A stretch of DNA of 64,000 nucleotides, taken from assembly GCA_031310005.1 (NCBI GenBank), contig CM062383.1, forward strand, positions 2,046,001 through 2,110,000. Reading direction: 5' to 3'. This document shows positions 45,887 to 57,368 of the stretch, piece by piece (the first letter of the stretch is position 1; every line of letters starts with the position of its first letter). The DNA is from Dactylellina haptotyla (taxonomy: Eukaryota > Ascomycota > Orbiliomycetes > Orbiliales > Orbiliaceae). Both the position numbers and the translations under genes were made by a program. Under the pieces are notes generated by a model that was not told where the DNA came from, made no database searches, and worked only from the letters and a program-made list of their open reading frames with translations.

Positions 45887-48800
45887 CGTTGCTGTTGGTT
45901 GATGTGAGGTGAGGAAACCCCTCTAGGGTTCTTGGTCGAGTAGGGACGTATACTCGCTGGAAGGATAGGACAGGATCACTACGATATCTTGATCGTAAAA
46001 GAGCAGAGAAATGCAGTCCGGTAGAATTGAAGGGGGAGGATGGGGGAGGAAGAGAGGGAGATGGAGATGAAGTAATTGGTAATGAAAATGAGACGGGCGT
46101 GTTTTTGTGTTTTGAAACACAAAAACTGGGCAAAAGCAATAATCCTGGCGCTGATGTCACCACCACCACCAATCGATGGGCCTAGCCGGCGGCAAGTGTG
46201 CTAACGATGCCGGTAAAGCAGAGCAATGCAATGCAATCACTTGCTCGAGCAAGTAAGTAAATATAGAATGGGGTACGGCAAGGTAGCGTGACTCTGTTCC
46301 GGTGTATTTCTAGAAGAGGCGAGGAAACTGTCGTATTCTCCGCGAAACTTCCCCAATTGTCGAACCCTTTAAATTTACAGAATGGTATCGCAATAATATA
46401 AGAGGAGTAGGTAATCTTGTTTGTCGAGATGCAGCAGATGCGAGATCTGGTTTCGACGGGAAAGCAAAGTGAAACTCTCAAGCTCTTTTTTCGGTTTAAC
46501 TTCCACTGGGAATCAAACGAGTTTGTTGGTTGGTTGGGCAGGTTTCCGGTTGGCTGCAATCGGCCTTATTTTTTTCGAGGCGAACGAGGGAGAGAGGTCC
46601 AGCAGCGGTATGCGTGGTTTTTGCCAACCAGTAGAGTTGCATGCACAGAAGACCGAGGTTGTTCTTCCGGGTTCGATTGCAGTTGCTGGGAAGTGGATAG
46701 ATATCTTGGATGATGCTGGCTGGGTGTTTCGAACTCGTAAGCCGGTCAGGATGGCAGCTGGCGAGGAAGCGTCTGCCGTGACAATAAGTATTCGGACGTC
46801 AATTGAAGGGCCACTTTACAAAAAGAACGAGGTAATCGAAGGGAAGGGAAGAAGCACGGAACGAGACGGAGGAGAGAAACGGTCAACGTAGGAGATGAGA
46901 CGAGAAGAGAGACCAGCGAGCAAGTAGGTAGTATGGAGGGAGCTGTGGGCGAGGAATGACTTCTGGCTAAATGGACAGGCCTCCCAAATCAGGGAAGAGC
47001 TACTTCCGCAGTGATGCTGCCAATTGCTACCTCTTGCTCATCGTACGATTCGATACGAGGATGTACCGAGTATCTTTCTCGTGCCTTTCCTTCCTCTCTC
47101 TCTCTACAATAAAAAACAATGAAATGAAATAAAAGGGAAAGAAGAGTAGAAAAGAGCGGGGAGAGATGGATAAAAGGGAATGCGACCGATGGTCCACTCG
47201 TCTATTTCCTGATTGTTTATTTCAAAAGAAACAAAAAAAAACGCCCCGCAAGCAAGAACAAAAACGTCTAGTACAGCATCTCTCTGTATGTATGGTACGA
47301 ACGATCGTGCGTCGAGAAGGCACTTCGGAGAAACAGAAAACGGGAGGTACAGACGCATAAGCTGCAAAAGACGACGGAGTATAAGACGACGACTTACTTT
47401 TACGAGTGGGTCCCGGTCTTGTCTCTTTAACCCCCTCTGTTCTCCGCCCAGCCACGAGCTGAAAGACGGATGGTGGATAGGACCTTAAGGCTGCTGCTCA
47501 GCTTTTAGCCAGCCCTGGATGACTGCAGATTTATCGGTCTAGACAGCCCCGAACTCCTGAGCGTAGAACAAACGGGTGCGAATGTTTGCAAAATGTTTTT
47601 CGAGAGCGGTGGCGAGCTGCAAGGGCCGGGACAACCGCATCGAAATGGGAAGCTGGTTGTGGTCTTTTACTCCACCAGTAGGAACCAAGAATGCGCCATC
47701 CAAACAGACTCGGAAGTCGACGAAGCTTGAATTACTTCTCGTTCAAGAAACCCAGATGCAACTGCGCATGCGCCTGGCCCGCATATTTAAATATTCGCAC
47801 TGCAGGTCACTTCCCTCTTGGTGATCCTTTCTTGCATTCACTTTATCATCAGTCCTATTATCATCGCTTCCCTTATCAGAGAGGAGGAGAAGAATAATAA
47901 GAAGGGAGGTCTCATGAGCAGAGCTCGACCCTTCCTCCTCCACCCCCCACGATAATGGTTGATAATACTCGATAATGGCCGGTTAGCTCACGAAAAGGCG
48001 GGTGCTGATACCCGCTTGGCACCATTCTTCGCCATCCTGTCGCTATGCACTGGACCCTTTCCACAACCTCCATTCCTCAATTCACTTGTGGCCATGATTC
48101 ACATGGCAGCAGCATATCGGAACCTTCAGACCAACGTCCAAAAAGAAATCAGCTAGGCTGGCCTCAAGATCCAAGACATTAAATATAACCAGTTGTACGC
48201 TATGAGGAGCCAAATTATTTACGAAAGTGCGCTCGCTAAGGCTATCACGCGGTTGCGACAACCAGGTCTCAAGACATGGCTTATCAACGGCATGGGGCGC
48301 TCGCAAGACTCGTCTGCGTGACCCACGTTTTTTCTGTTCCGTTCTCCATTCCCACTCCCCAATTCTGATGGTAGCCACGGCCAGGTAGCTCGGTGGATCC
48401 CGAGGTTAATCTCTCCCTCCTTTGCTAGTTCCGTGGCGTTCTTTTGGATGTTTCTGGCATGGCTTTCGCCCGTGGAAATTAACAAATCGTGCTCAAATGC
48501 CGCCACAGTGTGGTTTCGCAACCCAACACAAGCCGTGGGCCATATAACTGCCCTTGGTTTTGCGGAAATCAATCATCTCTCGAATCTATGACACATCTTG
48601 ATATTTCTTATTTCTTGCTTTTAGAAACCAAAAGAAAACAACGAGAAGCGCATAGAGGGAACTCTAGAGCCACAAGTATATAGATTCTGTAACGTTCACC
48701 AATATCTCGGGAAAACCGATATCTACGATGACATCTTTAATTCCATACATTTGGTAGCCAGAATCTAAACCTATATTCTGTTAAGTACACTAGATTAATA

Positions 48801-49052
48801 ATATATAGTAATAATAATAACTTCAACTCTTTCAAATACTGAGCTAACATGCAGAAAACCGGGCAAGGTATGCGTTCCCTATCAGATTAGTGATATACGC
48901 GACCACATCAACTGGTCCTGCACTAGTTTGCGGCTTTGATTCGTTTGCCCTTCGTCGCTACCTTGAGGTTAACCACCGCCCTTCGTGGAGGAAGACTTTA
49001 TTGAACTATAAAAGAATCCACCCTTACCTTTTCTCTAGAGAGATGCTTGGAA
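45887..49052. other. 3.2-kb stretch without recognisable genes
   Basis: Between two minus-strand genes. The first 300 bp are probably the SIP5 promoter and leader. Frames such as 46421-46891 show skewed, shadow-like composition and no domain. The last 350 bp turn AT-rich and mark the edge of the second accessory patch. Neither tRNA nor repeats were recognised. Confidence 0.45.
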
Positions 49053-50928
49053 CTACATTTTAATCGGTGCCCTGCTTGGGGTCCTTGTATTGCCGGCGCC
49101 AGGTACAGCACCCCCCTTGCCGGTGGTCGCAAAGCACTTCCCACCTGGGAACAATGACAACGGTCCAACAATATTCCCCTTCGTTTTGAAATCAGGGAAC
49201 AATATCTTGAGGGCTTTCTTGGTATCTTCGGGTAGAAAATCGTTTTCAAAATCCACACCTGCCTCAACGGTGAATTTAGAATCAAATTTGATTCCCCACT
49301 GGCCTGGCTGCGTCTTGTCTTTCGGGCAGAAACCTCCACTCTCGAACCCTGCTGTTACTGAGCTGCTCACTGCCGCCTTGACTCCAACAAATGCGCCGAG
49401 ATTTCGCTTCCCCGAAAACAAACTCAGCCCGGCTCTGACACCAAGCTTTGCGTACACGTCAAGAGATCCCTTCGCTGTTAACTCGCCTTTGGGGGGTTCG
49501 AGGTTGAACCCAGGGTCCTTCGGCCAGTTGCCTTGGACCAAGCGCGCACCTGTAGTGCCGTACGTCCCTCCGATATCTCCTTTCCCAGTATTAATCTTTA
49601 GCTCTGAACTAATCTCGCCTTTCACAGTCAAAGCCCCTTCGATACCTGGTGTAACAACTAACGTCAGGCCGAGATTGCCTATTCCAGGAATACCGATCCC
49701 AGCAGGAGCGAGAGGTATCTGGATTAAATCTGGGGTCTTAGACTTTTTAATCTCTGTTTTAATCATCGCCTTGAGCTTGATCAAGCCTTGGGCGTTGGGC
49801 TGAACCTTCACGCTTACTGCCATTTTCCCATTGCCAGTTTTGGAAGCGGAAACGTACACACCCAGACTTCCCCGCAAGCTACAGTCGACACATGTTAGGG
49901 TTATCCCTGTGTTTGCGGCCGGTGATGCTTTATATAAATCATAGTTCTTAATACCCCATTGGTAACTGAAACTACCTGCTCTGCTTACTTCGAAGCTAGG
50001 AATAATATCCAAGGCGGCATTCAGGACTACAGGTAAAATTTCTTCCCTAGCCTTTGGGTCGACAACGATGCCGACGACGCATGCGGCGGGATTAAACGCG
50101 CAGCTGGTCCATTGCAAAATACGGCTAATATCGTTTGCTATTTCTCTACGGTGGATTTTGGGTCTGCCTGGAACATCGAAAGCCGGGTGATCAATGTTAC
50201 CGATGTGAAGTTCGAAATTCTTGGCGGCGTCGTCCCATGAAGTCTTTTGTCTAATGAGTGTGGCGGTTAAGCTTGGAAGGTCGTGCTTAATGGCTACAAT
50301 CTTATACGGAGTTCGTTGCTCGTCTTGGCCACAGCCCTCATGGTCGTGGTGGGTGATCATATAGAAAAATGAGTCCTGATCCTCGTTGATCCAGTCCCAG
50401 GACTTAACGGCACAGTCCATGGCCCGCTTGTTGACGAATTTCAACAATAATCTTTCTTCATCAGGACAAGTTGTGTGAGTTGTGAAATGGTCAAAGTTCT
50501 CGAGGAGAGTGATAGGATTGTTAGGATGCGACTGTGATATTTTCATCTCCGCAAGGTGTGAACCAGGATCGTGATCTAATCCGAAAGAATATTAATTGTT
50601 TAGAATGCAGATAAAATTAATAAACAGGTCGTGCTTATGATTAGGGATACTCACAAGTAGAGTCCTTTCCATAGAGGAACTGAACTTGATGTCGAAGCTC
50701 GAGGGCCGAGAAGTCCTCTAGATCTCTCTTTTTCAAGTGTGGAAAGAAATTGTCATCTCGTATCGGCAAGAGTTTAACTTCAGAGTTTGAGCCCCAGGAT
50801 TTAGGATCATTCGACCGTGCTTCCAGCTGGATAGGTTCGGATGGTATCGCCAGGACCGGCCCGGCGTAGGCTTGGAGCCCGAAGAATCCCACGGATAACA
50901 CGAGGACCTTTACTCCCAGCATTGTCAT
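49053..50928 (-). CDS. Large secreted protein, DUF7029-like
   Basis: Two exons on the minus strand, 50928..50655 and 50575..49053 (598 residues); donor gtgagt, acceptor ttag, split codon. MTMLGVKVLVLSVGFFGLQAYA is a signal peptide; a second ATG two codons on is an alternative start. The N-terminal domain has ITLLENFDHFT, CPDEERLLLKF, SFFYMITHHDHEGCGQDEQR and TPYKIVAIKHD, which I associate with the fungal DUF7029 family of extracellular proteins. The C-terminal half is beta-rich, repetitive Gly/Lys sequence (GSLGVYVSASKTG, ALTVKGEISSELKIN, GSLDVYAKLGVRAG), resembling the companion DUF7223-type domain. A dibasic LKKRD near residue 68 could be a processing site. Extracellular or cell-wall role inferred; no catalytic motif seen. 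Confidence 0.8.
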
Positions 50929-51049
50929 GCCGTTTGTGAGTTAACAGATAATAATTAATAGATAAAGCCGAAGATATATCAATATTTAAGATTATATTAT
51001 TGAAGGTATAGAATGAAAAATAATTGTTTAAAAAAAGCCCTACCAGAGG

Positions 51050-51259
51050 GTGTACAAGTCCAGCTTGTTAAGAAAAGAAGATCTTTATGGCAGGAAACAA
51101 AACGTCGAGATTCGCATGGTTCTAGAAGTTCTTGAGCTACCTGACTTGCTAGAATATATAGTAATCTGGTCCAGATGTCCAGTCGAAATCACTAGATTCT
51201 TGACAAAATTTAAAACTTTGAGAACAATCCCCCAGCCTCAAACCCGAACTGCATCCTAA
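51050..51259 (+). pseudogene. Possible F-box-like gene fragment
   Basis: A 69-codon frame contains MVLEVLELPDLLEYIVIW, which fits the start of an F-box (Leu-Pro-x-Leu-Leu-x-x-Ile), followed by ITRFLTKFKTLRTI. The similarity stops after this and later sequence to about 51650 has stops in every frame with short pieces that read like protein (NAWRVPNLATRL). Best read as a decayed host F-box gene; chance is a real alternative. Confidence 0.3.
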
Positions 51260-52032
51260 AGACTATCGAATCAAACCAGATAGTGCGACGTCTCATTATT
51301 AGAGCCCGGCTTTTCCGCCTCCACACCTATTCAACATTTGATCTTAATATCGGGTCCGATATCAATCTGTTCGAGTGTTCATGATGAAAGCATGCGACAT
51401 CGTGGATATGGAATTCTAGAATAAAACAACTCCTATAAGTTTGAAAATCTGTTTCACGCCCTTTCTAAAGTTGGAATTCCGAGTTCACATGGATACCCGA
51501 GATTTCAATTACTTTATTTCCTAAGCTTCGCCGTATCCTGCATCTAGATCTGACTCCGACCCATATGGCCATCTGCAACAAGCTGTATACATGTATCCTG
51601 ACGGTGTTGTAGAGATGAGAGGAAATGCTTGGCGAGTCCCAAACCTGGCAACTAGACTAACCCAAAACTAGAAGGACCTAGGCTCTACATAGATATGGAA
51701 ATATTCAAAATTGGCTTCTAGTGCGCGAGCCAATCCAAAATAGGATTCTCTGGGGACACCTACACTAATGTTACACTGACTCAGTGCTATTCTCAAAACG
51801 TATCAAGGTCCACGGAATTTTTTGATGCGAAACCACCTAAGTTCGATACGTATCGACACTATCGACGGACCTTAACTCCTAATACACAATATTATAAGCA
51901 TATTTTTTCAAATACTCATATTTAAACGGTTCTAGAAGCAATTCTTCGACATGATCCCGTCTATTTAAATGTCTCGATCTGGCCCTTCTACCGAAACCCA
52001 TTTCCTCACCACACGATCCCTTAACCAATTCA

Positions 52033-52213
52033 GTAATTTCTGCAGGTTCAGAAGGTTTACTCTATATATTTATTAATAATATTTCAAATACTTTCGTTGC
52101 TTCTCCCGACTTTTCTTCAACACAGACACTCTTTGGTAATCTCCGCGGGTTCGGAAAGTTTACTATATAAATTTCTTAATATTTCGAATACTTTCGTTGC
52201 CGCTTCTCTCGCA
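52033..52213 (+). repeat. Imperfect duplicated promoter segment
   Basis: Unit A 52033-52110 and unit B 52136-52213 align over almost 80 bp (both begin GTAAT.TC.GC.GGTTC.GAA and share AATACTTTCGTTGC). Differences are mainly transitions plus small indels. They lie about 60-240 bp upstream of the start codon at 52274. Confidence 0.8.
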
Positions 52214-52273
52214 CTACTCTAGCGTTTAGAACTTTATCGCACGATACGCAAAAATCAATAAGCAAAAATAATA

Positions 52274-52756
52274 ATGAAGGTATCTGTATTCATTTCAGGA
52301 TTTCTCCTCGCCGCAACGGCCTCAGCAACTTTCATAAATGCCCAGCATTTTGATGGCATATATGCCCGCCAGGCCACAGGTGGCCCTAAATCTAACCTAC
52401 AGCCTCCCAAAGGCCCTAACCAGGGATCACTGAAAGCAACTTTCATAGCTCAATTGAGACGTTCCAATGCCTCTCCAAAAGTTATAAAATTTGTTAACGA
52501 AAAAGTAACAGATCAGCTACTTGCATCGATAAACAAACTGCCAGACAAGGAGTTCAGCGCAGCAATGAACACTATAGCTAAGGGCCAAATTCCAAATGTC
52601 AAGCCCTCTGGTACGACACCCGCTGCGGGTGCGAATCCTGGGGCTGGTGCGAACCCTGGTGCTGGTGAAAACCCTGGTGCTGGTGCAAACCCTGGGGCTG
52701 TTGGACAGAAGAATACGCAGGGTAACCAACAGCCAGGGAAGCCTCATCATCGCTGA
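52274..52756 (+). CDS. Small secreted protein with GANPGA repeats
   Basis: Single exon, 160 residues. Signal peptide MKVSVFISGFLLAATASA with likely cleavage near Ala-18. The central part is helical (KATFIAQLRRSNASPKVIKF, LPDKEFSAAMNTI) and has no cysteine. The C-terminus is four tandem GA(N)PGA hexapeptides (variants GANPGA and GENPGA), encoded by an 18-bp repeat, and ends in a Gln/His/Lys-rich tail. Such Gly/Ala/Pro/Asn repeats are common in wall-associated or secreted fungal proteins. Function unknown. It sits divergent to the DUF7029-like secreted protein and has a duplicated upstream segment. Confidence 0.75.
   Translation: MKVSVFISGFLLAATASATFINAQHFDGIYARQATGGPKSNLQPPKGPNQGSLKATFIAQLRRSNASPKVIKFVNEKVTDQLLASINKLPDKEFSAAMNTIAKGQIPNVKPSGTTPAAGANPGAGANPGAGENPGAGANPGAVGQKNTQGNQQPGKPHHR
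52628..52699 (+). repeat. 18-bp tandem repeat, four copies, coding
   Basis: Four in-frame 18-bp units (ggtgcgaayccyggkgct type) coding GANPGA-like hexapeptides. In-frame repeats of this kind often vary in copy number between strains. Confidence 0.9.
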
Positions 52757-53594
52757 GAGACTAGAGCTTTCTGCTAGTTCCTATATATATTTCTCTTGTT
52801 AGAATAGAAAAAACCAAGGCAGAATATATCTTCGTTATATTTCGCGAGCTTTGCATATAATGATTGCGAGGGTGCTTTTCATCATCTTCTTCACAAGTGA
52901 CCTAATACATCCAAAATTATATAAATAAAATCCTATGAGCCCAGATAAGCCGTGTCTAGAAATTTTTTTCTCTTGGTTGTGTTCAAATGGTCTCGTGTAT
53001 TCCCTTTTAATCCCTGGTATAATTCAAGAATGGTAGAACGCAATTGTTTAGCCTAGTCAACGTTCCGATTGTATTAATCAAATTGCGTTGACTAAATGTG
53101 GTATGTCCAACCTTGGATGGCCATTCTATTCAGCCCAGCCTAGTGCAAAGTCACAAAACGTAACTCTATGTAGCTACACTTGAACCACTGTTGGATGTCT
53201 AAGATTTCCTTCGGCCCGAATTCTTTCGCCAAGTAAAGTATGGTCGGCTGTTACGTACATGCTCATGTTTGCTCTCTAAGCTTTTAACGACCTTCCCGAA
53301 ACGAGACAGAATCCAGGCTAGTTAGCGTCGGTCCGTGGTCTTTCTTGACTCTCCGTGGTGTTGGAATCTCGAATGCAGCACCTAATAGAAACTCGCATAT
53401 GAATCATTCCCTTCGGCCTTAGCCGTGAAGTAACATCAGTTTTTTTTAAAAAAAGTTCTCCGAATGAGTCTTTCGATTTCGCGACTTTATATTATTTAAA
53501 CCGAAGATAACATTCAGCATCAAATAAGTTCGATCAAATCAGCCAGGCAATTGGAAGTTTTCAAGATCTCTATTGTATGTACTAGCCTAGCAAA
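52757..53594. other. Intergenic region, no gene seen
   Basis: 838 bp of AT-rich sequence between two plus-strand genes; poly-T/poly-A at 53440-53454. No protein-like frame. Confidence 0.45.
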
Positions 53595-54497
53595 ATGGCA
53601 GCCCACCCGGAACCGATCTACCGCGTCGCCACCCTTGATGATATCGACGGTATCGGAGAGTGCGGTGCCGATGCCATGATGGAAGATGACCTGTTCGGCG
53701 CTCTTTACCCCCGCCGCAAGAACAACCCAGCCCAGTTTAGCGGGTACTTTAGAAAGCGCGCGAGACAGCGCATCGTCGACCACAACATTGTAACCCTTGT
53801 TGCAGAGTTACCCGTTGTTGGCGAGGATGGCTTGGAGAGGAAGATGATAGCAGGGTTTGCGCAGTGGCAGAGGTTTGGGGGGTATAGCGTGGAAACAAAG
53901 TGGGATCCATTGAAAGGTAAATTTATATCATATGGGTAACTGTTATTATTTTTCGTACCGGCGGTGCTGATCAAGATGTGTACGACCTCGTATAGCTGCG
54001 GGGAGTAAGATTATTTCTTTCCAGGATTGGGCATATTCGTTCATCGAACCGAAGGACGAAACAAGTGATCCACAAGCTATTGCGGAATTCAGGGAGGACT
54101 TTGAAGGTATTTTCAGATTAAAGACTTGCAGGAGGTGGGTTCCAAAAAGCGGTGCTAATCATGCATGTTTCAAAATCCAGAACTAGAAAACAGATACTGG
54201 CGTAAAGACGGGAAAGAACACGACAGATGGCACCTCCAACTTCTCGCCGTACACTCAAGCGCTAGAAGAAGAGGCATTGGTGGGAGATTAGTTGAAATGG
54301 GCGTTGAGAAGGCTCGGCGGGACGGGTGCGACGCCAGCCTCGAAGCCAGTCCTATGGGGCTCCCCTTGTACAAGTCCAAGGGCTTCGAGGTTATCGGAAA
54401 CTATACGATGAAAGTCAAGGGGCCAGACGGCAACGGGATACCGACGCCGGTGTTGTTGTGGAAGAATCCCAATACTGTCGATAGTAGCAAGGCGTAG
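53595..54497 (+). CDS. GNAT-family N-acetyltransferase
   Basis: Three exons, 53595..53916, 53996..54106 and 54181..54497 (249 residues); donors gtaaat and gtattt, acceptors atag and ccag. The N-terminus YRVATLDDIDGIGECGADAM is the usual GNAT opening; after the second junction comes WHLQLLAVHSSARRRGIGGRL, with the acetyl-CoA pyrophosphate-binding RRRGIG at residues 173-178, then EASPMGLPLYKSKGFEVIG (motif B). This is the acyltransferase class often annotated in fungi as small-molecule acetyltransferases. Substrate unknown. Frame agreement across three exons is good. No signal peptide. Confidence 0.88.
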
Positions 54498-56387
54498 TCA
54501 AAGGTAGTTTTATGCCGACATTTTTAATTAAACAATTTCGAGACTGGCGCGAACGAGATTCTGAAGCATGCAGATGAAACTTCGCGTGCCTGCTGCATAA
54601 AAGCTATAACTATTGCTTCGGATAATGATTTCTTGGGAATTTACCCCTCTCGATTGGGGTGTTTGGAAATGAAGCTCCACCTATAATGCGCAGTTTCAGT
54701 AATAAGGTGCGACACGACGAAAGGCTTAGCCAAAGAATATACACGGACGAGCGCGGTTGTGTTGTGGGTGATATGCCGCTGCGCCTTGAGAATATCCATC
54801 CACAAACGTACCCTGCCGGCCGATGCAATTTAATTAATTCGATTGATAGCGACTTTCGTGGAAAATCCCGCCAAGCCTGCTTTTGGTTTTATGGGAATAC
54901 TACCTTCTCATAATAGCGCGCATGCATGGCTAATGAGCGAAGCCAGTTGTTAGTTGTCCGTCGAAATCGCGACCATTGCGCCTTGCTTTGTTCTGGAGTA
55001 GAGTACGCAGGTTGGAATAGAATGAAAGTAGTCGAACAGAAGAACAATGGATTCAAACAATGAACCACGGGGACCTGTTGGTTTTAAATTACGGAAACCA
55101 GAGATTGAAAGACAAACTGAAGCTATGAAATGGCACAGCGGCAAAGCGGTTCTAGCCAGTGGTTTATAGCCCCATCCTTTTTCATATGTTTTCAAATTAG
55201 GCGGGAAGCTTTTGCGCTTCGAGAAGAGCGCTTGTCCGAGCTGTGCCGTGTAGCACAACGAAAGTTGAATGTCCCAGGACCATGGGTTCCAGCTCTCTGG
55301 GCTTCTCTCTTTCCAGAATGAGGATCTGGGTCCGAATACGATTGGCCGAATCCTCAAGGCGAAACGCCAGAGAAATCAATATCTTATCCCGAACAGGGTG
55401 CGAGATGCGCTCATCTGATGTGCGCTCTGCGAAAGCCAAGCAGGGTCCGCCGGGGCTGTGTCCAGGGCGGAGTGCAAGCGGTCTGGGAAAGAAGAGTAAA
55501 ATGCACAAACGTCACCATTTCTCGCTAGTTCGCGCACTAAGCTTCTCGGAACAGTTAACCGGAATGTCAAAGCCTGAAATTCCAAGGCGTTTTGATAGGG
55601 CATTTGCAAGGTCGTCCCGATGACCCGCATCATAGGGCTCTACAAGGCTCATCACTTTGCCTGCAGCTGCTCCGGTTGGCTCGCCGTGACCTACCGAGGA
55701 TCGCGCCCTTGGTTTTTCGAGGGACTTGGGAATGGTATGGTGATTGTGCTGTGCTACTTAGAATGCGGCTCAACTGAAGGACTCTACGCTATGTTTGTTT
55801 GGTGATTGTCACGATCACTTGGAGACCTACTTCGCCACCGACAGTTTGAGGCCGTTTGGCAGTCAGTTGTTCTGGCGCGAATCGGAGGAATCAGAAGAGG
55901 TTGGCGGGGAGGGTGCAAGTTGGGAACGGCGAAGAGCCGGAACCGAAGTCCCAGCGAGGGCAAACGGTTTAGTGTGGATGAGTACATTCGGCGGCGGTGG
56001 GCGTGGGTGGGTGCACAGCCTGCGAGTCTCAGTTAGGCTGGGACCAAGGCCGGAGAAGATACATACGTATTTCATCACAGCGTGCGAGATGGGATTGCCT
56101 TCGTGCTCGCTATAAATAAATCCGAATAAACACAAATATAAATAGGGAAAGGACCGTCCTACTTTGGTTCGAGTCGAATCCTTTCACCGTTGGATTGTAT
56201 AACCCATCAGATTACGCAAACCGTCCGTTTAGCATCTACCGCATTCTCACCATCAACAAAGAAGAGAACACCTTAAAAGAAACAACCACCAGCAGGTTTC
56301 ATCAGATCAACCAAACCATCCAAACATCCTCCATCGATTAAATTCGTAGAGCCAAAGTCTTCTAAACCACCAAACACCGCCCAGAGC
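54498..56387. other. 1.9-kb region without recognised genes; promoter at right
   Basis: No credible gene on either strand; the frames near 55243-55623 open on both strands, a sign of GC-rich non-coding sequence. Two TATA words (56111-56119 and 56137-56145) and a C/A-rich leader lead into the vWA gene. Confidence 0.45.
56137..56145 (+). promoter_or_regulatory. TATA box upstream of the vWA gene
   Basis: TATAAATAG about 250 bp before the ATG at 56388; a second TATAAATAA lies 26 bp further upstream. Confidence 0.4.
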
Positions 56388-57368
56388 ATGTCGTTTATCA
56401 GAAAGATCAAAAAGTCCATCCAGGACGAGATGGGCAGCAGCAGTCGAGCCGGTGGCCCACCCTCGAACAACCCGTTCAAACAGCAGCAATCTGCCAACGG
56501 CCCACCTCCGTATGCCCCAATGGCTCCCGGTGGTGCCGCTGCTAGCTACTACGGAAACACACCTCAACCGCAATACCCGCCTGTTCCCGTTCAGAACCAA
56601 TACCAGCAGGCCCCAATGATGCCTCCACAGCACCAGATGCCCCCTCCACAGTTCCAGGACCAGGGTCCACCGAACCCGCTGATAAACCCGGGTACTCTAC
56701 CCTTGCCTTCTATGAACCCAGCTCCGGGTTCTGACGACCCCTACACATTCCTCCGCGATTTTGATACCATAATTCTCGTCGATGACAGTGGTAGCATGTC
56801 CGGTGGCCGTTGGAATCAGACAGCCGCGGCCCTAAGCACAATCGTGCCAATCGTCACATACTACGATTCCGACGGTATCGACATGTATTTCTTAAACGCA
56901 CCGGACAGACCGGTGAACCACAACATCAGGACGCCAGCTCAGGTCATGGAGATCTTCAGCACTGTTAAGCCACAGGGCTCTACACCCACAGGGCGAGCAC
57001 TGAAGCGTATCTTGGACCCCTACATGGAGAAGTACGAACGCAGCCGGGGCAAATGCAAGCCCGTCAACATTATCGTCATCACAGACGGTGTACCTACCGA
57101 TGATGTCGAGAGCCATATCGTCAGATACGCGAAGAAACTTGACAAGCTCGATGCGGATTTGACACAGGTCGGTATCCAGTTTTTCCAGATCGGTAGCGAT
57201 AAGGAAGCGACCGAAGCCCTGAGAGAATTGGATGACGAGCTCGGAAACATGCGAGACGTCAGAGATATGGTTGACACTGCACCGTGGAAGGGAAGTTTGC
57301 AGGGTGACCAGATGCTCAAGGTTGTTCTCGGTGCCGTCAATAAGCGTCTAGACCGAAAGAGAATTTAA
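56388..57368 (+). CDS. vWA-domain protein with Pro/Gln-rich N-terminus
   Basis: Single exon, 326 residues. The first 115 residues are disordered, rich in Pro, Gln and Met, after a short basic start MSFIRKIKKS. Residues 125-320 form a von Willebrand factor A domain: TIILVDDSGSMSGG contains the complete MIDAS metal site DxSxS (D132, S134, S136); GSTPTGRAL (T199-T201) and IIVITDGVPTDD (D233) supply the other metal ligands. Such fungal cytosolic vWA proteins are often copied and of unknown function; a role as a protein-protein adaptor is likely. No signal peptide, so it is not secreted. Confidence 0.88.
   Translation: MSFIRKIKKSIQDEMGSSSRAGGPPSNNPFKQQQSANGPPPYAPMAPGGAAASYYGNTPQPQYPPVPVQNQYQQAPMMPPQHQMPPPQFQDQGPPNPLINPGTLPLPSMNPAPGSDDPYTFLRDFDTIILVDDSGSMSGGRWNQTAAALSTIVPIVTYYDSDGIDMYFLNAPDRPVNHNIRTPAQVMEIFSTVKPQGSTPTGRALKRILDPYMEKYERSRGKCKPVNIIVITDGVPTDDVESHIVRYAKKLDKLDADLTQVGIQFFQIGSDKEATEALRELDDELGNMRDVRDMVDTAPWKGSLQGDQMLKVVLGAVNKRLDRKRI

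Larger units (their letters stand above)
50929..52273. other. AT-rich divergent intergenic region
   Basis: 1.35 kb between the DUF7029-like gene (-) and the GANPGA-repeat gene (+). Includes a degenerate F-box-like fragment (51050-51259) and a duplicated segment just before the plus-strand gene. Much of the middle is frame-broken. Confidence 0.5.

Noticed and set aside
46421-46891. 156-codon plus-strand frame
   Set aside because: Composition is irregular, another frame overlaps it on the same strand, and no domain, signal or splice partner is visible.
55243-55623. Open frames on both strands at the same place
   Set aside because: Neither has domain character; open overlap is typical of GC-rich non-coding DNA.
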